Position numbers and translations under genes: made by a program. 64,000 bases of DNA from Terebella lapidaria (lineage: Eukaryota; Annelida; Polychaeta; Terebellida; Terebellidae), in the NCBI GenBank assembly GCA_949152475.1, contig OX424557.1, positions 28,147,462 through 28,211,461 on the forward strand. Reading direction: 5' to 3'. This document shows positions 1 through 11,291 of this stretch, piece by piece. The notes below the pieces were generated by a model. It was not told the DNA's origin, did not search any database, and worked only from the letters and a program-made list of their open reading frames with translations. Each line of letters begins with the position of its first letter. Positions within the stretch are counted from its first letter, which is position 1.

Positions 1-250
1 TGGACGACGACGACGACGACGGACGACGACGGACGACGGACGCAACGCCATGCCAATAGGTTATCGGACCATAGGTCCGGTAACCTAAAAATACCTCCCT
101 CTCGAAATATTTTTAGGCATTTTTGTGCAAAATTTCAGAAAAATTCGATCGTAAACTTTAAAGATAAAATTGTTGACGGACGACGACGACGACGACGCCG
201 GACGCATCGCCATGCCAATAGGTTACGGACCATAGGTCCGGTAACCTAAA
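1..250. repeat. GAC-rich tandem repeat, two units
   Basis: Two copies of a unit made of (GAC)n followed by a segment containing ATGCCAATAGGTTA and a short palindrome around GGACCATAGGTCC, then GGTAACCTAAAAAT. The copies lie at about 1-92 and 178-250 and are separated by about 85 bp of AT-rich sequence. The array probably begins before the window. Repeats of this kind resemble dispersed repeats of marine molluscs, but that is from memory. No coding function is seen. Confidence 0.7.
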
Positions 251-1046
251 AATGATGTTAACTTATTCGGCTACAGCCATGAAATCTCTACTGCACAGAA
301 GCTTTACCTTGTTGAGCCCAATAATAAATGTTTCTTGTCTTAACTATTTTTATTGTGGTAAATAATGGACTTAACTAGTAAAAATAATGTTAACTTATTC
401 GGTTACACCTGTGAAATCTCTACTGGACAAAACCTTTACCTTGTTGAGCTCAATAATAAATGTTTCTCGTCTTAACTATTTTTATTGTGGTCAATAATAG
501 ACTTAACTATTAAAACCAATGTTAACTTATTCAGTAATATTGTTCTTTTTTCACCAAAAACATCAGTTCTGTATTCTGAACAAGAATCCAGTGCAATTTG
601 CTTTCATAGTACAGGTTATTGGAGTGATCACACATGTCAAAGTAGGTATTTTATTTGTCGTAATAAGTTAACCTCTCAAACTTATTAATATTTATTCGAT
701 CATTCTGAAAAAACAATAGGTTTCGTGTGATGGTCTTTCTCATTGAGCCTGTGCGATTTCATCATCATTCATTGAAAACTCCCACCCGTAGAGCGTTCAC
801 AACCCATGTGTGTTAAACAGGCTAAATTGAGCACAAAATGTTACGCCAATCGGCTATTTTGGTTGCTATGGCAACCAAAATCGATAGGTGTCCAGATCTC
901 ACCATAAGACATGTCCATATAAAATATTATCAAAATCGGTTCATATTTGCAAGCTGCAGCGCGTTCACAAGAAAGTGTCTGCGGACGCGGCGGCGGCGCG
1001 ACGATCGTAAATCCATAGTATCCGCCGAACTTTGTTCGGGGGATAC
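251..1046 (-). mobile_element. Truncated non-autonomous DNA element, copy 1
   Basis: This segment matches, in inverted orientation, much of the element at 21911-23340. It has AT-rich tandem units carrying ATGTTAACTTATTC (251-520), then a unique part, then a GC-rich end (about 970-1046) finishing in GGGGGATAC. The other terminus is missing: at about 250 the match stops and the GAC-rich repeat begins. Short open frames in it (e.g. 838-1146) follow the repeat and are not genes. No transposase is visible. Confidence 0.75.
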
Positions 1047-1827
1047 AATTAATCTGCATAACACACACAAATTTGACCAGCCGAGAAAATTTATTTCATG
1101 TCACAAAATGATTGAACAATATATTCAAACATGTGAAAACATTTGACTGAGGCCTGTTTCACAGAATTTAAATCTGAGCTAGATCAAGATTTTTGAGATA
1201 ATTGATAGACATATAATTTCTGAAACCAACTCCAGGCCATGCAAGTCACACAGGATGATTAGTTGGTAACCACAGGACTCTCCCATAACAAATACTGAAT
1301 TGCACTATTTGTGATGTGGCACACATATCCATTCTGCTACAAAGCACTATGAGAAACTTGTACTATTATCTTGTAAATAAAGTATAAAATCAAACAATAA
1401 CCTAGTACATGTATAAACAACTAACAAACAAAGCAAACTATCATTCTACAAATTTAATTCAGTCATTTTGTTAGTGCTTCTTGAAATTCTAAAATTTATA
1501 AATTAATGTGACTCGAGAACTTTTTGACCTATACCTAATGGGGACCAAAGAAATAGATCCATGGAAATGACAAGTTTGCGCTGATACACATAATACCAGA
1601 TACACACATTCATCATTTTGCGAACTTTTACTATTAACTATAGTGTTCAATTGAATGATTGAGTATCACATTCTAACATCACTGTTGCGAAGCTGTGACC
1701 ATATTATAGTGGTGAAGCATAAATGTTATTCACTCATTCAAATTCAGAGAAGCACACACTATGTGAACACATCGTTTTACAAAATATAGCAGTATATTCC
1801 ACCAGACACAGGGAGCCTGGCTTCTCA
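1047..1827. other. Intergenic, downstream of DCAF15
   Basis: AT-rich sequence beyond the DCAF15 stop codon. It should contain the DCAF15 3' UTR, read on the minus strand. I see no further exon, RNA gene or clear repeat, and no polyadenylation signal stands out convincingly. Confidence 0.5.
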
Positions 1828-4800
1828 TCAAAGAAGTAGTGCAACATAGTGGTGTTTGTCCAGTAGCATCTTCAGCGATCGTCCTGCAACAAGGCAGAAT
1901 GTGCAAAGAAATCAGAAACTGGCAACTCGGTGAAACATTGCTTAAACATGTGCCACCAGCGTCGGAAGCTGAGCCCTAAACATTTACATGTACATGTATG
2001 CGAAATGACACAGAAAATGCGACTACCAGCTAAGCTTAAGAATTTTTAAGACATTTTATATATATATATATACATGTATTACAGGCAACACTCACCTTTG
2101 AACACAGATTCATTGGTGAGAATGTGAACACTGTTGCAGTACTGGCTGCGGATGGCATATCGCCAGGTCAACACTTCATACCCCTTGGAACCAGGATGCC
2201 ACTTCTTGACACTGAGTAAATATATATTAAAACACATCAAAAACTCTTCACCAGTGAATTACGCACTAGGTCAGATTTGATATTATCTAACAGTCACCAG
2301 CTACTATAACCAGATGAGCCTTTTCACAAAACAAATTCATGAAAAGGCTTAGCTGCGTATAGTAGCTGACAACTGTGTATCATCTATTGCAATAGTGTGA
2401 TGAAAGTGTAAATTGTACTGAAAGTGTACTAACCCCTGTCTTAGGAGTTCTGATTGGTTGATTTCTGTCAGGTCTTCCACATCCAGTGTATTGTATGAAC
2501 CTGTCAAGTTTGAGCAGATCACATGGCTATATACCAGTAAACATTTTTACAATCATTCCCAAATACAATCATTTTTCATTATTAAAATAACTTTATTCTT
2601 CTGTACTTTTGCCTAAAAATGGTATGATGGTAAATTATGCAACCAATTAGTTAAATTAAACATTTAGTACATGTATGTCGAAGGAGTGTAGATGGTGTAT
2701 CATTGAGAAGTGACTTTGTGTTTCCTACAGAGAAGTGATAATTTGTGATTTTGTAATTAATGTCATATGCCTATTCGGACAGGCATTTATGATGATGTGA
2801 CAATGAAGACTTCAGAACTTACTGGTACGTTCACAACAGCATACCTGTCTGAAGGTTCCAAATCAGCTTACATGCAGTTCTGTACAGCTTTGGCACGGTT
2901 CGACTGAAAATATAGACATGCCATGATTTAGTAAGAGGTCTCTTGTAAGTAAAACCAGGTACGTAATTCGTTTGATTATAGTCTTGTACCTAATCCCATG
3001 GGCATGTTTGATATTGGCATCTTTTGGTGGTCTGGCTCGGATTAAAGCATAGACTATGGCAATCACTTCACTTGTCCCTGGACAAACCTTTGAAAAATCA
3101 TACAAATACATTTCAATCAGAAGGGTACTCTAAAGTTTGAAACTAATTATCAGAAATAACCACTGCTCTCTAAAACGCCTACACCAGTACTTACTTCAAT
3201 TACTTGGACATCGTAATCTGTGAAGGCCAAGTATCTCTTGCCCCAGTCAGCAAACTGTCGTATGGTTTCCCCAAGATAATGCTCTATGTCCAGAGTCAGC
3301 TGTTTGACAACTACATATGGCTGCAAACCGAAACAAATCTGTCAGCAAGACTGTAAAGGTTTAATCTTCCACACTCTATTGCAATGTACATCCATACTTA
3401 CAGTTTGTGATGCCATGGATTGTTTGGTGAGTAATCTCATTGAAGAATAGTTTGCACCATGAACTTCAAGTGGCAGTAAACTGTGATATGCTAGATTCAA
3501 GTCATCTGTGGAGATATTAATCCATAGAAATAAATGTACATTCAGTTATAAATGGCAGTGTCACATGCGTTAATATTTTTAGTATGAAATGGCAAAAATC
3601 CGAATGAGACCTGACAATATGAACAAGATGAAGAGCAGACACTGACCTTCCAAATCAATAGGTGAATCTGGCCTGCTCATACCGTAGGTCTCTACATAGC
3701 GACGCACAGAGTATGTGAAGCACTGTGACTCACTCTGCAGTATGATTGGACTGCTGACACAGGAGCTACATGTACTGCTGCCTGCCTCCCACTTCCCATA
3801 GCCTGGGGACACCGCCAAGCTGCGACCAAATGGCAAGTTCTCTGGAGGCACAAGGGTCAGTGCAGACAGGTTCCGCTGCGTCACCAGTGTCGATGAGGAT
3901 GATTCTCGAGGCTGCCAGCGTGGGAGTCCTGATGGCTTCTCGAAAGGATCAGTTTTCTCTGGTTCCTCCAATTGCTGGGAATCCATGGACTCATTTTGAG
4001 TGAGACTGATCTCCTCCGTGCTACTGGGAATCCGAGCACCTTGCTGAAAGCCTGTGAATGACAGTGTGGTGCGAACCACCTTGGGTGGACAGTGTCCAGA
4101 ACTGTCTGAGTCTGGTCCAGTGTCACAAACATCAGTGCCAGAATCCTCATCCTTCTTTGGTGTTCCAGCCTCAAAATTGTACACGTCGAGGGATCGAGCC
4201 ATTCGGCCTTGATTGGCCCCAGAGTCTGGACTACCGAGCTGTTTGTTGAGATGATTCTCTTTGCCAGAAGACGCATGCCTTTCCTTGAAAGGTGGAGTAC
4301 GCATCTGGATCTCTGTGGGGTTATTTGTTGTGTCTTTCGGGGTGGCAGGACTTCGATGAACAGCAGGGTTTGAACATGGACTACCCCCTATAACACTGCG
4401 CAAAGGATCTGTGGCTAATTCATTCACATCCCTCAGGGGCCTAGAGTCAAACATGCCATGCGAACTGACACTTAGTTGGTCCTCAGAGATGGTACTATTG
4501 GTCGTACTCAGGTTGGACACTGAGCGAGTCACTCGGGGAGAGTACAGACCAAAACCGAAGCCATTGTGGTTGTCTTCGATATTGACACTAAGTGCCACCA
4601 ATGAATCTCCAGTGTTCACTATCACAACACCATCGATTTTCAGAAAGACATATGGCAAAAATGGTGGATATGGTGGGGCTAGTTCATACTTCGTGTGAAC
4701 TGCAAAGGCATGGTTGAGGCACCGTGGTGGGGCGGAAGACATACCAGAGGATTCTTGGAAATCTGCAAAAAAATTCCCGACATTTATGACAATACAATTC

Positions 4801-6793
4801 ATATATTCGCACTTCATTAGTACCCATGTATATTTGATTGTTTCCTGCAATCAGTACCATTTTGAGCTCGTAGAATGGCCAGTTGACTGCAATCTTCACA
4901 AGGTCCCACAGGTGGCACTGCTGTAACGGTCACATAGCATTGACGCTTCTCATTGTCACTCGGGGCACTGGAAAACAACACAAATGACATGATCTTGAAA
5001 ATACACTGACGCTGTGTGAGTTGCTGGAAATCATCAATGCACAAGATAATCACTGAAGAACATAATTGGTATGCTGTTGAGTATTCATTTATTTACCAGC
5101 AACCATGTACAAGGACTCTAGTGTCATCAGTTGGCCATTCGCAAACGATGAGTTGCAGATCTTGTTGAATATCTTCTTCTCCAAATAGCCGCACCTCTGC
5201 CCACTGCAGTGAGAAATATAAGACAAGACAATTACGATAACAATCAAACTCATCCCGAGATTTGCGAAAAAATGTCCTGATTCTCAATACGTACTTTCTT
5301 TAGGCGTTTGTATGGAATGAACCTCCACCACTGCAGCCGAAACACATAGATGGGATAGGCAGTGTGATCATCAGCTTCCACATGCAGGGTATATGAGATA
5401 ACAAACTGGCCACTTTTAGTAAACCCAAGGAATACGTGGCTGGAAAAAAAAAGCTTTCGTTGAATACATGGAGAATACAAATTCCAGACTTCGAGAACTG
5501 TTATTGCCTCCGATATTTCAAATCAAACACATGTTCACAACCAACATCAAACTTCCAGAGTCAGAGTGGAGAACTCTCACAATTTGAGTTATAAAAATAT
5601 TTACCCTTCATCCAGTGTTATTTCATCGACAAGACTCCGAAGCAGGAACCCGAGCCGTCCTGGAAGCTTGCTGTAGACTTGTGAGCTGGCAGTTCCATGA
5701 TAATTGTTGTGTCGATGAATGCCACCAATCTGCAATACAGTATGTCAGTGCATAGTTATTACTGTGAAGCCCATAAATTTTCGCGGATATTGAATTTCGC
5801 TATTTTCGCTATTGAGAAAATTTCACAAAAATCAATGTCTGCAAAAACATTCATTTCGCCAAAACAAATGTCCGCGAATGAGTAAAGATGACAATTCCTA
5901 CTGAAGTTAACCGTCTGTGAAAATTAAGGGCTTTACACAATATTGGTTAGAACTGGGCCTATTACTTTGTCCTGCATACATGGTCAAAAGCATGTAAAAT
6001 GTAGTTTACAAAACCACTATATATAAAAGTGATTCACAATACGCAATTTGCAATATAGTCCGCAATGATACTAATGGCTTTCCATGTTTCATCACTTGTC
6101 ATATATCAAGATTTATTGGAAGATAGACTAGCACGCAAAATGTCACAATGAACCATTGCATTGAATTTGCCTACTTTCCTTTTGGAATTGGAATTTGCCT
6201 TAAAACCTTCCTGAAATATTCAGAGGAGACCCCCTAGTGGCTTCGGCTGTGGGGAATCCTCTTTAAACAAATAAAGTTTACGTTTCAGTTTGCCTATCCC
6301 TCTTCATAATGTTAAAAGATAGCATGTTGTCCAAACACCAGTTTTCAAAGTGTGATGCATATGGCATTGTTTCAAGTGCTAGATTGGTTCATCTACCACT
6401 CTGTCACTGAATCTATGCCAAGCCTAAATAGGCGAGGCTTAGATGGTGATCAGACTCTGATCATCAGAGTGTTAGATAAACCGATCTAGCACGAGAATAC
6501 AATGTCATATGCATTTTCTTGCACGACATGCCAATAAACAGCTGTCAAGGCAAACAAATTATATATTTTACCCGCTGAGTGCCAGATCCAAATATCTTGG
6601 AACTGCTCTCACCATTAGATGGAAATGGTGGAGTGCGAGAAAAAGCTATTTTAAATTTCTCCTCAATGAAAGTGATATTTTTTTTTTTCGTAGATTTATC
6701 AGTAGATCTAACTACAGATGGTTTCTCGGTGCTGTTGAAACGGCCGCGAGACGGCTGTGCACTGTTCAGTGAGAAGGATAGGAAACGTTTCAT
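1828..6793 (-). CDS. DCAF15: DDB1- and CUL4-associated factor 15 (DCAF15), 13 exons
   Basis: DCAF15 is a substrate receptor of the CUL4-DDB1 ubiquitin ligase. Coding exons in transcript order: 6572-6793 (provisional), 5605-5729, 5295-5439, 5097-5203, 4858-4967, 3647-4762, 3402-3505, 3195-3320, 2990-3087, 2845-2903, 2434-2500, 2096-2211, 1828-1883. All have GT-AG borders and compatible phases; total 2451 nt, 816 residues. Diagnostic blocks: HVFLGFTKSGQF and LQWWRFIPYKRLKKV (exon 3), VRLFGEEDI and VCEWPTDDTRVLV (exon 4), VTAVPPVGPCEDC (exon 5), FAVHTKYEL (exon 6), VKQLTLDIEHYLGETIR and FTDYDVQVIE (exon 8), KLIWNLQTG (exon 10), and a C-terminus LTNESVFKGRSLK like vertebrate DCAF15. Exon 6 encodes about 372 residues, mostly Ser/Pro/Thr-rich and probably disordered, making the protein longer than the roughly 600-residue human one. 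The first exon and start (ATG 6791-6793; an in-frame ATG lies at 6830-6832) are weak because the N-terminus is poorly conserved. Confidence 0.9.
5763..5939. mobile_element. MITE-like element in DCAF15 first intron
   Basis: Imperfect terminal inverted repeats: GTGAAGCCCATAAATTTTCG at the left and the complement of AAAATTAAGGGCTTTACA at the right, enclosing about 130 bp with many short TTTCGC / GCGAA motifs. There is no coding capacity. The superfamily is unassigned. Confidence 0.6.
6357..6512. mobile_element. MITE-like foldback element
   Basis: About 47-bp imperfect inverted repeats: the left arm contains GTGCTAGATTGGTTCATCTA and the right arm TAGATAAACCGATCTAGCAC, with a loop of about 60 bp. 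It lies in DCAF15 intron 1 about 60 bp from the proposed first coding exon. It is non-coding. Confidence 0.7.
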
Positions 6794-7497
6794 TGTGGAT
6801 GTGACCAAGTTAGGAATGTAGATCAATGTCATCAGCTGGTCATGTCATGAGCAGATCATACCAGAGGCAGAGGAGTGAGTGCAGACTGCAGAGCCAGTGA
6901 GTAGATCTACATTCACACATTTGCACCTCCATTGTCAATAAAATAAGACTCTTCTACATATTTTGAGTACCTCTCTATATTGTAATCTAGTGATCGGGTG
7001 CAACGGCAATTTTGTGGCAATTCTTCCTCGAAATGTTTCGTTTTTACAGATATTTCTGGAAAAACCGCCTCCACTGTCGGCCATCTTTTTTTACATATGG
7101 ATATGAATGCTGCCATCTGGCGAGTGCAGATGTTTATGGATCGCCATTAAAAACAAAAGCACAGGCGCGCTTCACCTACTTCTCAACGTAAACATTATTC
7201 AACCAAATATTGGGAAATTCCAAAAAGTCGTTGTATAAGTTGGTACCGTACAAAATTTAAACCTTGAACCCAAAACCTTCAACCTGAGCATTCCTGCAAC
7301 AATTTGGAACATTTATGAACTTTCTCAATCAAATGTTAAGATAGCCTATTCCACAAAGTCCAACTCAGTACATGGAATACATCCATTGTTCGGAAATTGG
7401 GGTGTAAATCTACGGACACTGCTAACGTAACAGCGATGTATTGAAATACCACAATAACCATTCTCGTTCACAATGGGAACTTTTAAAAATTGGATGA

Positions 7498-7797
7498 CTT
7501 GCATCTATAGATGCACATAGCAGAGATGAGTTACCAAGTGTTATTGGTGAAACTCGAGGAACTAAAATTCCCTCTATGTGGAGATATCACTATAATTCCA
7601 TATTTAAGTGTGTTGATAATAGTTCTTGCGGTGGAATCCTTGATGTTTACAAATCTAGTTGTATACCTAACGATGGTACATTGACTGTGTCCTCGACTGA
7701 TAAACGTATTTGTGATAAAGACAACTATAGACATATACCTACCAAAAGTCTGGAATCACTTTTATCTGGTTTTGAAGTAATTATGCTCTTGCGATAA
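7498..7797 (+). pseudogene. Unassigned open frame, about 99 codons
   Basis: Open from a stop just before 7498 to the stop at 7795-7797; the first ATG is at 7576. The peptide is mixed in composition, with paired cysteines (CVDNSSCGG, SSCIPND, RICDKDN) and no low-complexity bias. No family is recognised. There is no clear Kozak context or splice partner. It could be an exon of an unrecognised gene, a decayed mobile-element or viral ORF, or chance. Confidence 0.2.
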
Positions 7798-7874
7798 CAC
7801 ACAAAAACTATGGATCAGGTACTTGCTATAGATGTTTGAGGCAAGCATACAGGAGAAATTGATATTTATTATTA

Positions 7875-8087
7875 ATGAAAGTTGTGCAAATGCATTTGTT
7901 AGAAGCTAACAGTAATATTGATAATGCACAAAACGACAAACTCGCAAACGTAATGTTCAACATGTCGGTCCTCCTTCACTATGAAGACAGATTTGGAATC
8001 TGGATGGACATGAATATTACAGTTCGTGAATATCCTTCTAAAGAATCTGAAACCATTCTGCCAAGATTACAACAGCAAGATCCCTAA
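7875..8087 (+). pseudogene. Unassigned short ORF, 70 codons
   Basis: An ATG at 7875 opens a 70-residue frame with acidic/aromatic, protein-like composition (e.g. LLHYEDRFGIWMDMN), ending at 8085-8087. It lies about 80 bp after the preceding open frame, in the same orientation and the same reading frame but separated by stops. The two could be remnants of one gene. No homology is recognised. Confidence 0.2.
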
Positions 8088-9419
8088 CATTGATGACTGG
8101 TGGCCGATGGCTATCAATATGCGCCAGTGAACGCAGTTTTTGCATTAAAACGCACAATTTTTCAGTAGCTAATGAGAACTTATCTGCTCTCCAAAATTAT
8201 GGATTACAAATACATGAATCCTTTCAAAACATCAATAAATTGTTATTCGTTTGTTAGTGTCGTAAAAGTAAGCATATACTTCTCAATTACGCACAAACAT
8301 CTAATATTTGTGCACATATATTTGTGATTCCAGACTTTTGGTAATAGGTGTATATATCCACAATAATTGCTAAACTTATGGAATCACTGATGTTATCCAT
8401 GATTGGCCCATATCTGGTGCCTTGTGCAAATCAGTTTGGCTTTAAAGCAACTGCCTTCGAAACCAGTCAATATTTTTTGAAAACTATATCTCATATTAAA
8501 CATGCTAAATGAACTGAATGAGACATACTCACTGTAGACAAGCAGTGGCGCGGTAAGATAATTTCGAACGGGCCTGGTAATCAATTTCGAACGGTTGGTG
8601 ATCAATTTCGAACGGTCCGCACACTGAGGCAGGGTTAAAAGTTAGTAAATTTTGAAGTAATTTCAAATTTAAAGACATAACATTTCAAATTTGGTACAAA
8701 GGAATGATCATATGCCATTTAAAAGTTGTTGAGGGTTTCACAGTTAGAGATAAACCGACGAGGAAACACAAGTTACTTGCATTTCGTGATTATTCCAGTT
8801 TGCTGACAATCTGCGTAATATATAGATCAATTTAATTACTGTTTATTGATGATTTTCAAAGTACATATGGCTCACAAGCTATCACTAAAAATGAATGTAC
8901 GGAGATCGAAGGGTAAAGATGCCAAAACTGTGATAAGATAAATATTGACCTGCGATCAATTTCGAACGGGCGGTGTTGATTTCGAACGGTTATTTTTCAT
9001 AGGCGATCAATTTCGAACGTTCAAAAAATATTTTATTCATCCTGTATCATGTGTTCTGTAGGTTCCAAACGGACTCACCATGACCAGTTATAGGTGTTAC
9101 CACTGTAAGATCGCTTATGATGACATAGCTGATGTGTTGGGCCACGCGGAAATAAGAACACGGAAGAACACGCGGAAATGAGACTTGGCATATTGTGCAA
9201 AGTTAATGGAGGTTGTAAAGCCTTGCACTACAGCACTACAAAGCTTGTAAAGCCTTGCAATGCAATGTATTGCAAGAATATGCCGAGCAATGTTGCACGG
9301 GTGAAGAGGGTCGGCTGATATTCAGACAAAGGACTTCAGAGACCAGAAATCCCTTGAAGAAAAATACCTAAACCAGTCACACCAAGCCCCGAACTGGTTC
9401 TGAACGTTCCCTGGCTGTA

Positions 9420-10170
9420 ATTTTATATAACTGGGGTCAGGTACGGGAGGGAGTCTTGGTTGATTATTGTGAAGTCGGTAAAGTCCTGGAACATCCTTGG
9501 CGGTCTTTGGCGATCTAGGGTCATCCAGGGTGTCACCCCGACCGTTTGAAATGGTCGGGTTGGGCCAGGAACATTAGATTTTCTGGGGTTATCTTGGTAT
9601 GGTCCGTAGTCGGTCCGTTAATGTCCTGGACGGTCCGTACTAGTTGGTCCTGGCACATCCTTGAACATCCGGCGAAAACCTTGGATTATGTATCACCCAG
9701 GACCCACGAAGGATCACCCAGGATAACCCTGTCTCCCTCCCTCCCCCCAGACACACCAATTCTTCGTGCTGCCCAACAGAACAATGACAATGATCCAGAA
9801 ATGGTCTCTCACTGTCGGTGGTCAGTCCTGGGTGACTCCGGGGCAGTTTGGGGCGTTCCTGGTTGAGTCCGGGGCCATCTTGGGTGGTCCTGGCCATCCG
9901 GTGTGGTCCTGGTTAATCCTGAGCGAGTCTTGGGTGGTGTGGAGGTGTCCGTGGTGAATCCGGGCCGGTCATGGATCAGTCAGTGGCGATCCTGGCTCAA
10001 TCCTTGGTGGTCCGTGGTGGATCCGTGATGATCCTGGATGATCCGGGGTGAATTCTTTTTTTTTTGACCATCGAGTGACCGTCCAGTGACTTTTCTTCAG
10101 TCTCTCTTCATCCCGGTTCATTCGGGGTTGTCCTGGATATAGTCCGGGGCTAGTCTATCGTCGGTGTGAC
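9420..10170. repeat. Degenerate GC-rich minisatellite
   Basis: Many diverged short units built on GGTCCTGG / GGTCCGTGG / ATCCTGG, for instance at 9640-9660, 9885-9930 and 9990-10045. Composition differs sharply from the AT-rich flanks. It is entirely inside the TIR element at 8532-10911. Open frames across it are repeat artefacts. Confidence 0.6.
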
Positions 10171-10605
10171 TGAAACTTAACAAAAGCAAACCCCAGAAAA
10201 GCCAGGTGCGTCTAAGAAACTGGCGTTTGAAACGGTGTCAATGCCAATGGATGAAAATGGGGATGACTACGACTTAATTTATGTGATCATATGTGACATC
10301 ATCGTCTACTCATGGATGAAGGACAACCCCCATCCCACCCCTTCCGTCTATGCCAAGCTGGGTTCAGTCAGGGGTAAGTGTACAAAACCCACGCAGCAAA
10401 AAGCGAGGATATAATGATAGCGTATCACAAGCGCAAACATCTAGTAAGACAATTTTACTTCTTTTCTTTCCACCAGCAGTATCGTTAACAGTTTAATGCT
10501 CATTGGATATAGTGTCACATTCATCGAAAGCACCTTCATCTATATTGATGGTGTTTCATATGACAGACTAAAATGAGCTTGGTCTGCCACGCCGGGATTC
10601 CATAC

Positions 10606-10642
<37 letters not shown>
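10606..10642. repeat. (ATT)n microsatellite
   Basis: About twelve uninterrupted ATT triplets inside the TIR element. Confidence 0.95.
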
Positions 10643-11236
10643 TAATCCTTTTCAACACTTTATTAAACTATGGTTTAACGAGTAAATGCGAGTCGCACTT
10701 ACCCCATGGGGTAAGTAGGCCTACGACCAAAGTCGGACATACCCCTATCGATATTGTTATCGATACATCAGGCAGATATACTTTTCACGTACATTATTGT
10801 GTGGACCGTTCGAAATAGATCGCCAACCGTTCGAAATTGATCACCGACCGTTCGAAATAGTTCACCAAAGCCCGTTCAAAATTATTTTACCGCGCCACCG
10901 CTTGTCTACAGTTGTAGGTCTACGACATAAAAAGCGTTCCATAGTCGTCATGTAAACAAACCTGTGTGACAGATGTTCACGCTGCTTGCATTGCTTGGCT
11001 GATGATGCTGGACGGGGAAGGTGATGACACACGGAGATGTCTGAGTGATCTGCTTCATGAAAGCCTACTTTAATTGTTGCAAACGGATAAATTCATGTTT
11101 TATCAGGCTGAGGTTGGTGTGGGCCATGTGAAGATGTCGACAAAAATGAAATATTCTCACTAAGATGTCCGTTTTCCTCAATACACAAACGGCGTTGTGG
11201 AAGCCTGGGACTGCTCACAGAAACTGGGAGATATTG

Positions 11237-11291
11237 ATGAAATGCCTCGTGCCATGGTTGTTCCTTCTGCCTTGTTTATCGACCGGGCAAG
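11237..11291 (+). other. First coding exon: signal peptide
   Basis: The exon encodes [18 protein letters not shown], a textbook signal peptide (short basic start, hydrophobic core, small residues before cleavage), then a single G and the donor GTGCGT. It joins in phase to the acceptor at 14531/14532, giving GQ-ELPQNC. An in-frame ATG upstream at 11165 would add 24 residues, but the internal ATG gives the better signal. The intervening intron is 3.2 kb and holds several mobile elements. Confidence 0.7.

Larger units (their letters stand above)
7117..8531. other. Divergent intergenic region with unassigned ORFs
   Basis: This region separates DCAF15 (minus) from the plus-strand EGF/LG gene and a TIR element. 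It should contain the DCAF15 promoter, but no clear core element was recognised. Between 7498 and 8087 two plus-strand open frames look more protein-like than the surroundings (listed separately). The remainder is AT-rich without recognised features. Confidence 0.4.
8532..10911. mobile_element. 2.4-kb non-autonomous TIR DNA transposon
   Basis: The ends are inverted copies: the left begins CTGTAGACAAGCAGTGGCGC and the right, read on the other strand, CTGTAGACAAGCGGTGGCGC, then GGTAA. Inside each end the motif TTTCGAACGG (or a close form) recurs: six times between 8560 and 9020, and four times in opposite sense between 10805 and 10885. Such subterminal arrays are typical of transposase-binding sites in hAT- or CACTA-like elements. 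The interior has a GC-rich degenerate minisatellite and an ATT microsatellite. The only suggestive ORF is 33 residues (9080-9181) with CYHC and a following His, perhaps a zinc-finger remnant. No transposase core is seen. Confidence 0.8.

Noticed and set aside
838-1146. 102-codon ORF at the left edge, partly repeated near 21871-22074
   Set aside because: It lies across the GC-rich end of the mobile-element family and is repeated only because the element is.
6913-7116. Minus-strand ORF beginning MAAFISICKKRWPT as an alternative first exon of DCAF15
   Set aside because: It has a reasonable start, but no convincing in-phase donor and no similarity to the DCAF15 N-terminus. It is kept only as an alternative.
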